Part shown: positions 1 through 7,640 of the stretch, piece after piece
Layout: each line of letters begins with the position of its first letter
Numbering within the stretch: the first letter of the stretch is position 1
The notes under the pieces: model-generated
Told to the model about the DNA's origin: nothing
Databases searched by the model: none
Seen by the model: only the letters and a program-made list of their open reading frames with translations
Origin: Antarctobacter heliothermus
GTDB lineage: Bacteria > Pseudomonadota > Alphaproteobacteria > Rhodobacterales > Rhodobacteraceae
DNA length: 48,912 bases
Direction of reading: 5' to 3'
Assembly (NCBI RefSeq): GCF_900188425.1
Contig: NZ_FZON01000040.1
Span: forward strand, 1 to 48,912
Made by a program: the position numbers and the translations under genes

Positions 1-332
1 TCGGGTCGCTTTCAGCCTGTTCCTGTCCGACGGGCGTGTGGCCATCGACAACAACCCTGCCGAACGTGCCCTGCGTCCCATCGGCATAGGGCGGAAGAAT
101 TGGTTATTTGCAGGGGCAGACACAGGTGCCGAAACCTTGGCCCGCGCTATGACCATCATCGAAACCGCCAAGCTGAACGGCCTAGACCCACAAGCCTACC
201 TCGCTGACATTCTCAACCGCATCCATGATCACATGATTAACCGGCTGGATGAATTGCTGCCTTGGAATTGGCTGCCGACTTCCGCATCGGAAAATCAGGC
301 CGCATAAGCTGCGGTATCAACGGAGCGCTTAC
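1..332 (+). mobile_element. Right end of an IS66-family insertion sequence
   Basis: The window opens inside an IS66-type element. The transposase tail ends at 307 and the element appears to end at 332, where the plus strand finishes in ...GGAGCGCTTAC. Read inward on the minus strand this is GTAAGCGCTCCGTTGATACC, the GTAAGCG-type terminus known for IS66 elements. The next base begins sequence in frame with a decapitated rsgA gene, so 332/333 is the insertion junction. IS66 elements usually duplicate 8 bp of target; here that would be GCTTGAAC at 333-340, but the left copy is outside the window. Confidence 0.85.
2..307 (+). CDS. tnpC: IS66 family transposase TnpC, C-terminal fragment (5' end outside window)
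   Basis: The reading frame is open from base 2 and ends at TAA 305-307. It carries the highly conserved IS66 C-terminal block: DGRVAIDNNPAERALRP followed by IGIGRKNWLFAGADTGAE, then a helical tail ending in LDELLPWNW. In this family the glutamate of NNPAER is taken as the last residue of the DDE catalytic triad, so this part of the active site is present. The fragment is cut only by the window edge; whether the full gene is intact cannot be seen. It belongs to the same element whose right terminus is at 332. Confidence 0.9.
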   Translation, partial: RVAFSLFLSDGRVAIDNNPAERALRPIGIGRKNWLFAGADTGAETLARAMTIIETAKLNGLDPQAYLADILNRIHDHMINRLDELLPWNWLPTSASENQAA

Positions 333-333
333 G

Positions 334-1002
334 CTTGAACGCTATGTCGCGCTGGCGTTCGAGGCGGAGGTGATGCCGGTGATCTTGCTCACCAAGGCAG
401 ACCTTTGCGACGATCCAGAATCCTACGCCCAAGCGGCAAGCACCATTTCAAACCGCGTTCTGGTCGAAGTGCTCAATGCCTTGAGTGAAGAACCAGTCGC
501 GCGGTTGGCTTCATGGTGCAAGCCCGGCCAAACGATTGCCTTTCTGGGGTCGTCCGGCGTCGGGAAATCTACGCTGGTCAATGCTCTGTTCCGAGCTGGT
601 GTGGCCGATACGGCTGCCATTCGCGAAGATGACAGCAAAGGTCGCCACACGACGACACGGCGGCAATTGCACTTCACGGCCAACGGCTGCGCCGTGCTGG
701 ACACGCCGGGCATGCGAGAGCTTCAACTGACCGATGTTGAGGCCGGCATTGCAGATGTATTTGTCGACATCGTTGCCTTGGCGGGCCAATGCCGTTTCAG
801 CGATTGCCGACATGACACAGAACCAGGTTGCGCCATTCAAGGTTCATTGGAGCGCGGCGAGATTGATCGTGACCGGCTTGCGCGATGGAAGAAGCTGGCA
901 GCGGAGGAACGCTTTAACGCGTCTTCGTTGGCCAAACGTAAAAGCGTCGAAAAATCGCTCCACAAGATGATCAATGCGGTCCAGAAGAAGAATAGGAAGT
1001 AA
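334..1002 (+). pseudogene. rsgA: rsgA (ribosome small-subunit-dependent GTPase A), N-terminally truncated by IS66
   Basis: RsgA is a circularly permuted GTPase that acts in late 30S subunit maturation. The frame holds the G4 motif (LLTKADL), the P-loop GSSGVGKST, the DTPG switch motif and the C-terminal zinc-binding motif CRFSDCRHDTEPGC, in the order expected for the permuted domain. What is missing is the whole N-terminal OB-fold RNA-binding domain and the first part of the GTPase domain: homology begins at LERYVALAFEAEV right at the end of the IS66 element, leaving about 222 residues of a normal 330-350. Upstream in-frame codons (a TTG at 262) lie inside the IS and encode unrelated residues. 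The gene is very likely non-functional here. An intact copy may exist elsewhere in the genome. Confidence 0.87.
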
Positions 1003-1006
1003 GTCG

Positions 1007-1519
1007 ATGATGCGTAAATACAAAACCGACGATATCGATGCCTTGATCACAATATGGGACACGGCAGAACCGCTTGCGCACCCCTTCTTGTCCGATGAAA
1101 TCAGAAGACAGGTGCGCAAGGATATGCGCAATATCTATCTGCCAAATGCCGATACATGGGTTCTGGAACATGATGGTGTTCCGGTTGGCTTTATCGCCAT
1201 GATTGGCACAGAAATCGGAGGTTTGTTCCTTGCCCCCACTCATCAGGGCAAGGGTATGGGACGCCACATGGTGGATCATATCGTCGCCATCAAAGGGCCG
1301 CTGACAGTCGAGGTCTTCAAAGACAACAAGATTGGTCTGCCGTTCTACGAACGCTATGGCTTTGTAAAAACCGGCGAAGGCGCATTTGACGCCAGCGGCG
1401 ACAAAACCTTCAAGATGGCGATGCTGCTTCGCAATAGTCATTCGGAGGCACTGTTGATCAGTGCCTCCGATTTAAGTCCGGTATCCCGCCCGCGAGCCCC
1501 GCAGGCCGGAGCCCGGTAG
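1007..1519 (+). CDS. GNAT family N-acetyltransferase, C-terminus probably altered
   Basis: A small GNAT acetyltransferase: MMRKYKTDDIDALITIWD at the N-terminus, the acetyl-CoA binding motif A as GLFLAPTHQGKGMGRHMVDH, and the motif-B region FYERYGFVKTGEG. These enzymes transfer an acetyl group from acetyl-CoA to amines; the substrate cannot be read from sequence. The start is set by AGGAAG at 994-999, 8 nt before ATG 1007 (a second ATG follows at once). It lies 4 bp after the rsgA remnant. The fold normally ends near FKMAML; the last roughly 28 residues (from HSEALLIS) run through a perfect 11-bp inverted repeat at 1442-1470 that looks like a terminator stem, so the original stop may have been lost by a small frameshift. 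Confidence 0.8.
   Translation: MMRKYKTDDIDALITIWDTAEPLAHPFLSDEIRRQVRKDMRNIYLPNADTWVLEHDGVPVGFIAMIGTEIGGLFLAPTHQGKGMGRHMVDHIVAIKGPLTVEVFKDNKIGLPFYERYGFVKTGEGAFDASGDKTFKMAMLLRNSHSEALLISASDLSPVSRPRAPQAGAR
1442..1473 (+). terminator. Stem-loop inside the 3' end of the GNAT gene, terminator-like
   Basis: TCGGAGGCACT (1442-1452) and AGTGCCTCCGA (1460-1470) are perfect reverse complements around a 7-nt loop, followed by TTT. It has the shape of an intrinsic terminator with a weak T tract. It overlaps the annotated coding end of the acetyltransferase, which suggests that the present reading frame overruns its original stop. Confidence 0.5.
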
Positions 1520-1767
1520 AATCGGTTGGCCGGTTAGAAAAAGGCCAAAACCTGAACAGCGCCAACTCAGGAACGAGGACTGCACGGGTCTCAGGTCACT
1601 GGGCCGGGTGCTGCTCGTCAGGCGGATTTTTTCGAATCGCGTTATCAAAACGATCGCGAAAGCAGATTGGGATTTCCGGTCTTTTAGGTTCCTTTGGCGC
1701 ATTCAAGCGCCTTGGAACATGCGACGAAAGTGGCTTGATGTTTGAGCGATGTATCTAAAGTCGACCT

Positions 1768-3411
1768 TTACACCAACCGACTGACATCTTTCGCCGCCCG
1801 CACAAAATCCCGGAACAGTGGATGGGGGTCAAAGGGTTTCGACTTCAGCTCGGGGTGGAACTGCACGCCAATGAACCACGGGTGGTCAGGCCATTCCACG
1901 ATCTCGGGCAGGCGGCCGTCGGGGGACATGCCGGAAAAGCGTAGGCCGCAAGCCTCCAGCTGGTCCTTGTAGGCGATGTCGACCTCATAGCGGTGGCGGT
2001 GGCGCTCGTCGATGGTGGTTGTGCCATAGACCTGCGCCACCTTCGATCCTTCGGTCAGCACCGCGTCATAGGCGCCCAGGCGCATGGTGCCGCCCTTTGC
2101 ATCGTCGGGGCGGCGGTTGACCTTTTCGTTGCCCTGCACCCATTCCTTGAGGTGGTAAACCACCGGCTCAAAACGCTTTTCGCCGGACTCGTGGTCAAAT
2201 TCCTCGGACCCGGCCTTTTTCACGCCAGCAACGTTGCGGGCGGCCTCGATCACCGCCATCTGCATGCCAAGGCAGATGCCCAGATAGGGCACCTTGTGTT
2301 CGCGGGCGAATTGCGCGGCCTTGATCTTACCCTCTGTGCCGCGCTCGCCAAAGCCGCCGGGGACAAGGATGGCATCGTATTTCTCAAGGTAGGGGGCGGG
2401 GTCTTCGCCCTCGAATGTTTCGGCATCGACCCATTCCACGTTGACCTTGACCCGGTTGGCCATGCCGCCGTGGGTCAGCGCCTCTGCGATGGATTTATAG
2501 GCATCCTCAAGCTGGACGTATTTGCCGACGATGGCGACGGTGACGTCGCCTTCGGGGTTGTGGATGCGGTCAGAGACGTCTTCCCACTTGGTCAGGTCGG
2601 GCTTGGGCGCGGGGCTGATCTGAAAGGCGTCGAGGACGGCCTGATCCATGCCTTCGCGGTGATAGGCCAAGGGCGCGTCGTAGATTGACGACAGGTCCTG
2701 AGCGGCGATCACGGCGTCAGGGCGCACGTTGCAGAACAGCGCCAGCTTTTCGCGTTCCTTTTGCGGGATCGGACCCTCTGACCGGCACACAAGGATATCG
2801 GGCGCCAGACCGATAGAGCGGAGTTCCTTGACCGAGTGTTGCGTCGGTTTGGTTTTAAGCTCACCACTGGCCTTGATGAAGGGCAGCAGGGTCAGGTGCA
2901 TGAAAATACACTGGCCGCGCGGCTTGTCCTGGCTGAACTGGCGGATCGCCTCGAAGAACGGCAGGCCCTCGATGTCGCCGACGGTGCCGCCGATCTCGCA
3001 CAGCATGAAGTCGACTTCGTCTTCGCCAATGGAGATGAAATTCTTGATCTCATCGGTGACGTGCGGGATCACCTGGATCGTCTTGCCGAGGTAATCGCCG
3101 CGTCGTTCTTTTTCCAACACGTTGGTGTAGACGCGGCCCGAGGAGATCGAGTCGGTCTTGCGGGCGGGCACGCCGGTGAAGCGTTCGTAATGCCCAAGGT
3201 CGAGATCGGTTTCGGCGCCGTCATCGGTGACAAAGACCTCACCATGTTCAAACGGCGACATGGTGCCGGGATCGACGTTCAGGTAGGGGTCCAGCTTGCG
3301 CAGGCGGACGGAAAAGCCGCGCGCCTGAAGCAGTGAGCCAAGGGCCGCCGAGGCCAGCCCCTTGCCAAGCGAAGACACAACGCCGCCAGTGATGAAAATG
3401 AAGCGTGCCAT
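1768..3411 (-). CDS. pyrG: CTP synthase
   Basis: Converts UTP to CTP with ATP and glutamine, the last step of pyrimidine nucleotide synthesis, in the cytoplasm. The 547-aa length is standard. The amidoligase domain opens with the nucleotide-binding motif [13 protein letters not shown] (residues 6-18); the glutamine amidotransferase domain carries the nucleophile elbow GICLGMQ with Cys380 and the catalytic pair His519/Glu521 in VQFHPE. All key residues are present. It follows secG on the same strand after a 222-bp gap that contains two perfect hairpins (3511-3527 and 3575-3601), so separate transcription is possible. No clear terminator was found in 1520-1767, a 248-bp stretch with no gene I can support. 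Confidence 0.98.
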   Translation of the reverse strand: MARFIFITGGVVSSLGKGLASAALGSLLQARGFSVRLRKLDPYLNVDPGTMSPFEHGEVFVTDDGAETDLDLGHYERFTGVPARKTDSISSGRVYTNVLEKERRGDYLGKTIQVIPHVTDEIKNFISIGEDEVDFMLCEIGGTVGDIEGLPFFEAIRQFSQDKPRGQCIFMHLTLLPFIKASGELKTKPTQHSVKELRSIGLAPDILVCRSEGPIPQKEREKLALFCNVRPDAVIAAQDLSSIYDAPLAYHREGMDQAVLDAFQISPAPKPDLTKWEDVSDRIHNPEGDVTVAIVGKYVQLEDAYKSIAEALTHGGMANRVKVNVEWVDAETFEGEDPAPYLEKYDAILVPGGFGERGTEGKIKAAQFAREHKVPYLGICLGMQMAVIEAARNVAGVKKAGSEEFDHESGEKRFEPVVYHLKEWVQGNEKVNRRPDDAKGGTMRLGAYDAVLTEGSKVAQVYGTTTIDERHRHRYEVDIAYKDQLEACGLRFSGMSPDGRLPEIVEWPDHPWFIGVQFHPELKSKPFDPHPLFRDFVRAAKDVSRLV

Positions 3412-3510
3412 GTGGGCGATCCCGTGATTTTGCCTGTCGTGTCGGCGTTTTGCGATCTGACCCCGGAGGTCCGGATCTGTGTTCCGGTCGGGGCCAATTC
3501 ATGTTCTCCC

Positions 3511-3601
3511 GCTGCCAGAATGGCAGCAGCATCACGGGATTAAACCGATAGCGGATTCGGAACGATTTGTCTAGCCAACCGCAAGATGCTGTTGCGGTTG
3601 G
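3511..3601 (-). promoter_or_regulatory. Two perfect hairpins in the secG-pyrG intergenic region
   Basis: GCTGCCA/TGGCAGC (3511-3517 and 3521-3527, 3-nt loop) and CCAACCGCAA/TTGCGGTTGG (3575-3584 and 3592-3601, 7-nt loop) lie between the secG stop and the pyrG start. The second is 33 nt beyond the secG stop and could end secG transcription, but it lacks a T tract on the minus strand. The first lies in the pyrG leader. Their function is not known. Confidence 0.4.
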
Positions 3602-3633
3602 TGAACATACTGCAAACCCTAGTGGGGCGTCTG

Positions 3634-4008
3634 TCAGTCGGCGCGCGGGACCAGCGGGGCGTCCGGGTCGGTGTCGCTGGCGGGCGGCGGGATCAACAGG
3701 CTGGGGTCCAGACCATCGAGGCCCGGGGTGGGCGCGTCGGCCCCTGCAGGCGCGGAGGTGCCCAGCCGGTCAAGGATCGAGGTGCCCGAGGCATTGCGCG
3801 CCGAGATGATGGTCAGCGTGATCGACGTCACGATAAAGGCCACGGCGAGGATCCAGGTCAGTTTGCCCAGAGCGGTCAGCGGGGCGCGCTGGCTCATGGC
3901 GCCGCCGCCCCCGATCCCCAGACCGCCGCCTTCGCTGCGCTGGAGAAGCACGACACCAATCAGGCCAAGAGCCAGAAGGAGGTGTACGATGAGGATAACG
4001 TTTTCCAT
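3634..4008 (-). CDS. secG: Preprotein translocase subunit SecG
   Basis: Accessory membrane subunit of the SecYEG channel. The 124-aa protein has two predicted membrane helices (about residues 3-21 and 50-70) flanking the hallmark loop VLLQRSEGGGLGIGGGG, followed by a Pro/Asp-rich cytoplasmic tail of about 50 residues, longer than in E. coli but usual for alphaproteobacteria. The start ENVILIVH matches the family N-terminus. It lies upstream of pyrG on the same strand. I am confident of the identity; the tail is of unknown role. Confidence 0.95.
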   Translation of the reverse strand: MENVILIVHLLLALGLIGVVLLQRSEGGGLGIGGGGAMSQRAPLTALGKLTWILAVAFIVTSITLTIISARNASGTSILDRLGTSAPAGADAPTPGLDGLDPSLLIPPPASDTDPDAPLVPRAD

Positions 4009-4150
4009 GGGGCCTGCGTCTTTTGATCGGTTTCGAGGTCATTTAGGGGAAGGTGCCGGTCGGTGCAAGGCGCGAAACTGTTTGGCGGCTGGCGGGAGGC
4101 TCTGTTTGGCCTGCGGCCAAAGGCGCCCACCCGCCGGCCCCGGACCTGTG

Positions 4151-4456
4151 TCACTGGTCTGGCGGGGTCTGTGCCGGGGATGCGTTTCGGAGCGGCGGAA
4201 CCCCGAGAGAGAGGCAGCTGGTTGGGGCCTGAGGCGTGCCAGCGTGGCAGATCACGCACCAGGCGTTGCCGGGAATGCAGCAGTTGACCACGGCGGAGGC
4301 GTCGACACCGGCGCGGGGAGTGCCCCAGTCGTCGGTGCATATGTCGCGCAATGCGGCGCCCTGTGACGGTGTGAGGTCGAACACGATGACCGCCGAGGCG
4401 GGCGTTGCGCATATGACAAGCGTCACAAGGGCTGCGGCGTGGAAGAGTCTGGACAT
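4151..4456 (-). CDS. Small secreted Cys-containing protein of unknown function
   Basis: A 101-aa protein with a clear signal peptide ([22 protein letters not shown], cleavage likely after ASA) and a mature part of about 80 residues with six cysteines, including [12 protein letters not shown]. Such cysteines in an exported protein may form disulfides or bind a metal. The start is set by AAAGGAGG 8 nt upstream of ATG 4456; longer upstream in-frame codons lack this. It stands alone, divergent from the nitrile hydratase operon across 191 bp, so the two might share a regulator. I do not recognise the family. A hairpin TTTGGCC/GGCCAAA lies just past its stop at 4105-4121. Confidence 0.65.
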   Translation of the reverse strand: MSRLFHAAALVTLVICATPASAVIVFDLTPSQGAALRDICTDDWGTPRAGVDASAVVNCCIPGNAWCVICHAGTPQAPTSCLSLGVPPLRNASPAQTPPDQ

Positions 4457-4512
4457 GTCCTGGGCCTCCTTTGGCATCCTGTCCCGACAGACTGGCAAAG
4501 GACGGGGCATCT

Positions 4513-4540
4513 GTCACGGTGCGTTTGTCACGGTGCGTTT
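4513..4540. repeat. Perfect 14-bp tandem direct repeat in the nitrile hydratase upstream region
   Basis: GTCACGGTGCGTTT occurs twice back to back (4513-4526 and 4527-4540), in the 191-bp divergent region between the small secreted-protein gene and the nitrile hydratase alpha gene. Direct repeats of this size in a promoter region often bind a regulator; which one is not known. It lies about 108 bp before the nitrile hydratase start and 57 bp before the divergent start. Confidence 0.7.
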
Positions 4541-4647
4541 TGCGGGCGGGTGGGACGTGGCGGGGCGGCCCGGAGCACTCATTTCCGCGTCAGCGGTCCG
4601 CGCGCGCCCCCTTGTCCGTTCGGACCGGGCAGGGCAAGCTGTTGTCC

Positions 4648-5268
4648 ATGCCCCATGATCACGCCGACGATGCCCCGCCCCACAGCCTGTTGCCGCCTGA
4701 GCCTGCCTTGCGGGTCAAGGCGCTGGAGACCTTGTTGACCCGCAAGGGGCTGGTCGATCCGGCGGCGCTGGATGAGATCATCGAGACCTATGCCCACAGG
4801 ATCGGGCCGCGCAACGGGGCGGCGGTGGTGGCGCGCGCCTGGGTCGATCAGGGGTTTCGCGCGCGGTTGTTGAGCGATGCGACGGCGGCGGTGGCGGAGA
4901 TGGGATTCACCGGGCGGCAGGGCGAGCATATGGTGGCGGTCGAAAACACGCCGGCGCAGCACAACATGGTCGTGTGTACGCTGTGTTCCTGTTACCCGTG
5001 GCCGCTGCTGGGGATTCCGCCGGGGTGGTACAAATCCGACGCCTACCGGGCGCGGGCGGTGCGCGAGCCGCGCGCCGTTTTGGCAGAGTTTGGTGTGACC
5101 TTGCCAGAGGGGCAGCGGGTGCGGGTCTGGGATTCGACTGCCGAGGTGCGCTATCTGGTGCTGCCTATGCGCCCCGAGGGAACAAAGGCGCTGGATGAGG
5201 CGGCGCTGGCGGGCTTGATCCACCGCGACGCGATGATTGGCACTGCGCTGGTGGAACCGCCCGCATGA
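4648..5268 (+). CDS. nthA: Nitrile hydratase alpha subunit, cobalt type
   Basis: Catalytic subunit of nitrile hydratase, which hydrates nitriles to amides. The metal site C110-T-L-C113-S-C115 followed by [15 protein letters not shown] is unmistakable. In this family Thr after the first Cys marks low-spin cobalt enzymes, while Ser marks iron enzymes, so cobalt is predicted. The three Cys act as ligands, two of them normally oxidised to sulfinic and sulfenic acids. The 206-aa length is normal. ATG 4648 was chosen because the N-terminus [13 protein letters not shown] fits the family; the ribosome site (GGCAGGGCAAG) is weak. It overlaps the beta gene by ATGA at 5265-5268, so the two subunits are translationally coupled. 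Confidence 0.96.
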   Translation: MPHDHADDAPPHSLLPPEPALRVKALETLLTRKGLVDPAALDEIIETYAHRIGPRNGAAVVARAWVDQGFRARLLSDATAAVAEMGFTGRQGEHMVAVENTPAQHNMVVCTLCSCYPWPLLGIPPGWYKSDAYRARAVREPRAVLAEFGVTLPEGQRVRVWDSTAEVRYLVLPMRPEGTKALDEAALAGLIHRDAMIGTALVEPPA

Positions 5269-5939
5269 GCCGGGTGCATGACATGGGCGGGCGATTTGGC
5301 GATGGTGCGGTGATGCCCGGGTCCGAGAACGACCCGGTCTTTGCGCAGGACTGGCACGCGCGGGCCTTGGCCGTGACGCTGGCCGCCGGGGCGTTGGGGC
5401 AGTGGAATCTGGATGTGTCGCGCCATGCGCGTGAATGCCTGTCGCCCGCCGATTACATGGCGTTTTCCTACTATGAAAAATGGCTGGCGGCGCTGGCGGA
5501 TCTGCTGGTGGCGCGGGGCGTGGTGACACGCGCGGAACTGGCGGGGGCGGCACCTGATGTCTCGCCGCTGGCAGAGCGGGCAATGCGGGCCGAGGCGGTG
5601 GCCGGGGCCTTGGCACGCGGCGGTCCGGCATCCCGCGACGGGCGTGCACCGCGCTTTGCCAAGGGCGACAGTGTGCGGACACGGCGGCCTGCGCGCAATG
5701 TGCGGGTGGCGGGCGGCCACACCCGGCTGCCGGGCTATGTGGCGGGGCTGGTGGGGACAATTGAGCGGCTGCATGGCTGCCACGTCTTTCCCGATGCCAA
5801 TGCGCATGATCAGGGGGAGCAGCCAGAGCCGCTGTATACGGTGGTTTTCGATGCGGCAGAGGCCTGGGGCGCGGCAGAAGCGCCCGGTGATACGGTCAGT
5901 TGCGACCTGTGGGAAAGCTACCTGGAGCCCGTGGCATGA
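5265..5939 (+). CDS. nthB: Nitrile hydratase beta subunit
   Basis: Structural partner of the alpha subunit in the heterodimer (often heterotetramer). The N-terminus [13 protein letters not shown], the block [15 protein letters not shown], and the C-terminal [15 protein letters not shown] and DLWESYLEP motifs are the family signatures. Length is 224 aa. It begins in the ATGA overlap with the alpha gene and ends in another ATGA overlap (5936-5939) with the activator gene, making a tight three-gene operon. No amidase gene, which often accompanies the enzyme to hydrolyse the amide product, is seen in this window. Confidence 0.95.
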   Translation: MSRVHDMGGRFGDGAVMPGSENDPVFAQDWHARALAVTLAAGALGQWNLDVSRHARECLSPADYMAFSYYEKWLAALADLLVARGVVTRAELAGAAPDVSPLAERAMRAEAVAGALARGGPASRDGRAPRFAKGDSVRTRRPARNVRVAGGHTRLPGYVAGLVGTIERLHGCHVFPDANAHDQGEQPEPLYTVVFDAAEAWGAAEAPGDTVSCDLWESYLEPVA

Positions 5940-6250
5940 GCGCGCCCGCACCGGTATTCGCAGCCCCCTGGCACGCCGAAGCCTTTGCCATCTCCGTCTC
6001 GCTGGAGGTGGGCGGGGCGTTTACATGGTCCGAGTGGACCAAGGTGTTTGGCGCGGTTCTGGCAGAGCATGGCAAGGCCGGGGATCTGGACGGCGGCGAT
6101 GATTACTTCTACGCTTGGGTGGTGGCGCTGGAACGGATCTGCACCGCCAAAGGCATTGCCGGGGCCGGGGATCTGGAGGCGCTGCGGCGCGACTGGGAAC
6201 GCGCCTATCTATCGACGCCACATGGCGCGCCGGTACGGATCGACGGCTAA
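5936..6250 (+). CDS. Nitrile hydratase accessory (activator, P14K-like) protein
   Basis: A 104-aa protein resembling the N-terminal half of the beta subunit (FAAPWHAEAFAISVSLEVGG, then TWSEWTKVFG). In cobalt-type operons such a third gene encodes a metallochaperone that delivers cobalt to the alpha subunit by subunit swapping; its presence agrees with the cobalt-type Cys motif of the alpha gene. Start ATG 5936 lies in the beta stop codon region. The stop TAA at 6248-6250 overlaps the stop of the convergent guanine deaminase gene (6247-6249 on the other strand). Confidence 0.88.
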   Translation: MSAPAPVFAAPWHAEAFAISVSLEVGGAFTWSEWTKVFGAVLAEHGKAGDLDGGDDYFYAWVVALERICTAKGIAGAGDLEALRRDWERAYLSTPHGAPVRIDG

Positions 6251-7533
6251 CCGACGCGCTGCCCGCCCACATAGGTGGCGGCGATGGCGCGGTCATCGCC
6301 CATCATGATGGTGGGAAACAGCGATTCCCAGATGTCGTCCGCGCGTGCATTGCGTTGCGCGATGGCGGGGGTCGAGGCCAGATCCAGCGCGATGAAATCC
6401 GCCTCTGTCCCCGGTGCCAGCGTGCCGATCCGGTGATCCAGCCGCAGCGCGCGGGCGGACCCCTCTGTCGCCAGCCAGATCAGTTCCGCCGGGTGCAGGG
6501 CGCGACCGCGCAATTGCGCGATCTCATAGGCCGCCGCCATGCTGCGCAGCATGGAAAAGGACGACCCACCACCGGTGTCGGTGGCCAGCCCGATGCGGTG
6601 GTTGTCACGGGTCAGCCCGTCCATGTCGAACAGGCCCGAGCCGATAAAGGTGTTCGAGGTCGGGCAATGGATCAGCGCGGCGCCGACCTCTTGCAGGCGG
6701 TGGGCCTCACGCGGTTCAAGGTGGATGGCGTGGCCGTACAGCCCGTTTGCGCCCAGCAACCCCGCCTGTTCATAGGTGTCCAGGTAATCGCGCGCCTCGG
6801 GAAACAGCGATTTCACCCAGGCGATCTCATCCACCTGTTCGCTGAGGTGGGTCTGCATCAGGCAATCGGGGTGGTCGGCCCACAGCGCCCCCAGCGCCTG
6901 TAGCTGCGCCGGCGAAGAGGTGGGCGAAAAGCGCGGCGTGATGACATAGGACAGGCGGTTCTGCCCGTGCCAGCGGGTCAGCAGCGCCTTGCTGTCGTCA
7001 TAGGCGCGCTGTGCGGTGTCGCGCAGCCCCTCCGGCGCGTTGCGGTCCATGCAGGTCTTGCCGCCCAGCACGCGCATGCCGCGCGCGGTTGCGGCCTCGA
7101 ACAGGGCATCGACGGAGGAGGGGTGGATGGTGCAATAGCTGCACACGGTGGTGGTGCCGTTGGCCAGCAACAGGTCCAGATAGCGGCCCGCGATCTCTGC
7201 CGCATAGGCCGGATCGCCAAAGCGCATTTCCTCTGGAAAGGTATAGGTGTTCAGCCAGTCGATCAGCCGCTTGCCCCAGCTGGCGATCATGGCGGTCTGC
7301 GGATAATGCGCGTGGGCATCGACGAAACCTGGCAGCAGCAGCGCCGCGCCGTGATCCGTCACGCTGGCATACTCTCCCCCGCGCAGATCGTCGGCCTGTC
7401 CCAAGGCGGCGACCACGCCATCCTCGACCACCAGTGCGCCTTGGCGGTTGTGGCGGGCGGCGTCCAGCCCGTCGTGAAACGGGTCGCCGGAAAAGGTCAG
7501 CGCCTGACCAAGATGCAAGTGCTGTTTGCTCAT
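6247..7533 (-). CDS. guaD: Guanine deaminase
   Basis: Deaminates guanine to xanthine, in purine salvage or catabolism. It belongs to the amidohydrolase superfamily: the metal-binding motif FVDAHAHYPQT carries His74 and His76, and HYPQ is typical of guanine deaminases. Further conserved blocks are THLSEQVDEI, HCPTSNTFIGSG and GLATDTGGGSSFSML, providing the other metal ligands. Length 428 aa fits the family. ATG 7533 was chosen since upstream in-frame codons overlap a region divergent to mgtE and look non-coding. Its last codons overlap the nitrile hydratase activator gene tail to tail. Confidence 0.93.
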   Translation of the reverse strand: MSKQHLHLGQALTFSGDPFHDGLDAARHNRQGALVVEDGVVAALGQADDLRGGEYASVTDHGAALLLPGFVDAHAHYPQTAMIASWGKRLIDWLNTYTFPEEMRFGDPAYAAEIAGRYLDLLLANGTTTVCSYCTIHPSSVDALFEAATARGMRVLGGKTCMDRNAPEGLRDTAQRAYDDSKALLTRWHGQNRLSYVITPRFSPTSSPAQLQALGALWADHPDCLMQTHLSEQVDEIAWVKSLFPEARDYLDTYEQAGLLGANGLYGHAIHLEPREAHRLQEVGAALIHCPTSNTFIGSGLFDMDGLTRDNHRIGLATDTGGGSSFSMLRSMAAAYEIAQLRGRALHPAELIWLATEGSARALRLDHRIGTLAPGTEADFIALDLASTPAIAQRNARADDIWESLFPTIMMGDDRAIAATYVGGQRVG

Positions 7534-7640
7534 GCAGCAAAGCCTAGGCGCGCTTGCACAAAAGGTAAATCGCCCTTGCCCCCTGTTGCCCGGTGGCGGC
7601 ATGTCATAAAGTCGGGGCGAAGCAGGTTGAGGGCAAAAAC

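Noticed and set aside
1520-1767. Possible pyrG terminator at 1696-1711 (GGCGC/GCGCC)
   Set aside because: Only five base pairs, mismatched flanks and no T tract on the minus strand.
1993-3336. Long plus-strand frames opposite pyrG (231 and 166 aa)
   Set aside because: They are antisense shadows of a perfectly conserved pyrG in GC-rich DNA, without ribosome sites or recognisable domains.
4579-5951. Long minus-strand frames opposite the nitrile hydratase genes
   Set aside because: Pro/Arg/His-rich shadows of clearly recognised nitrile hydratase subunits.
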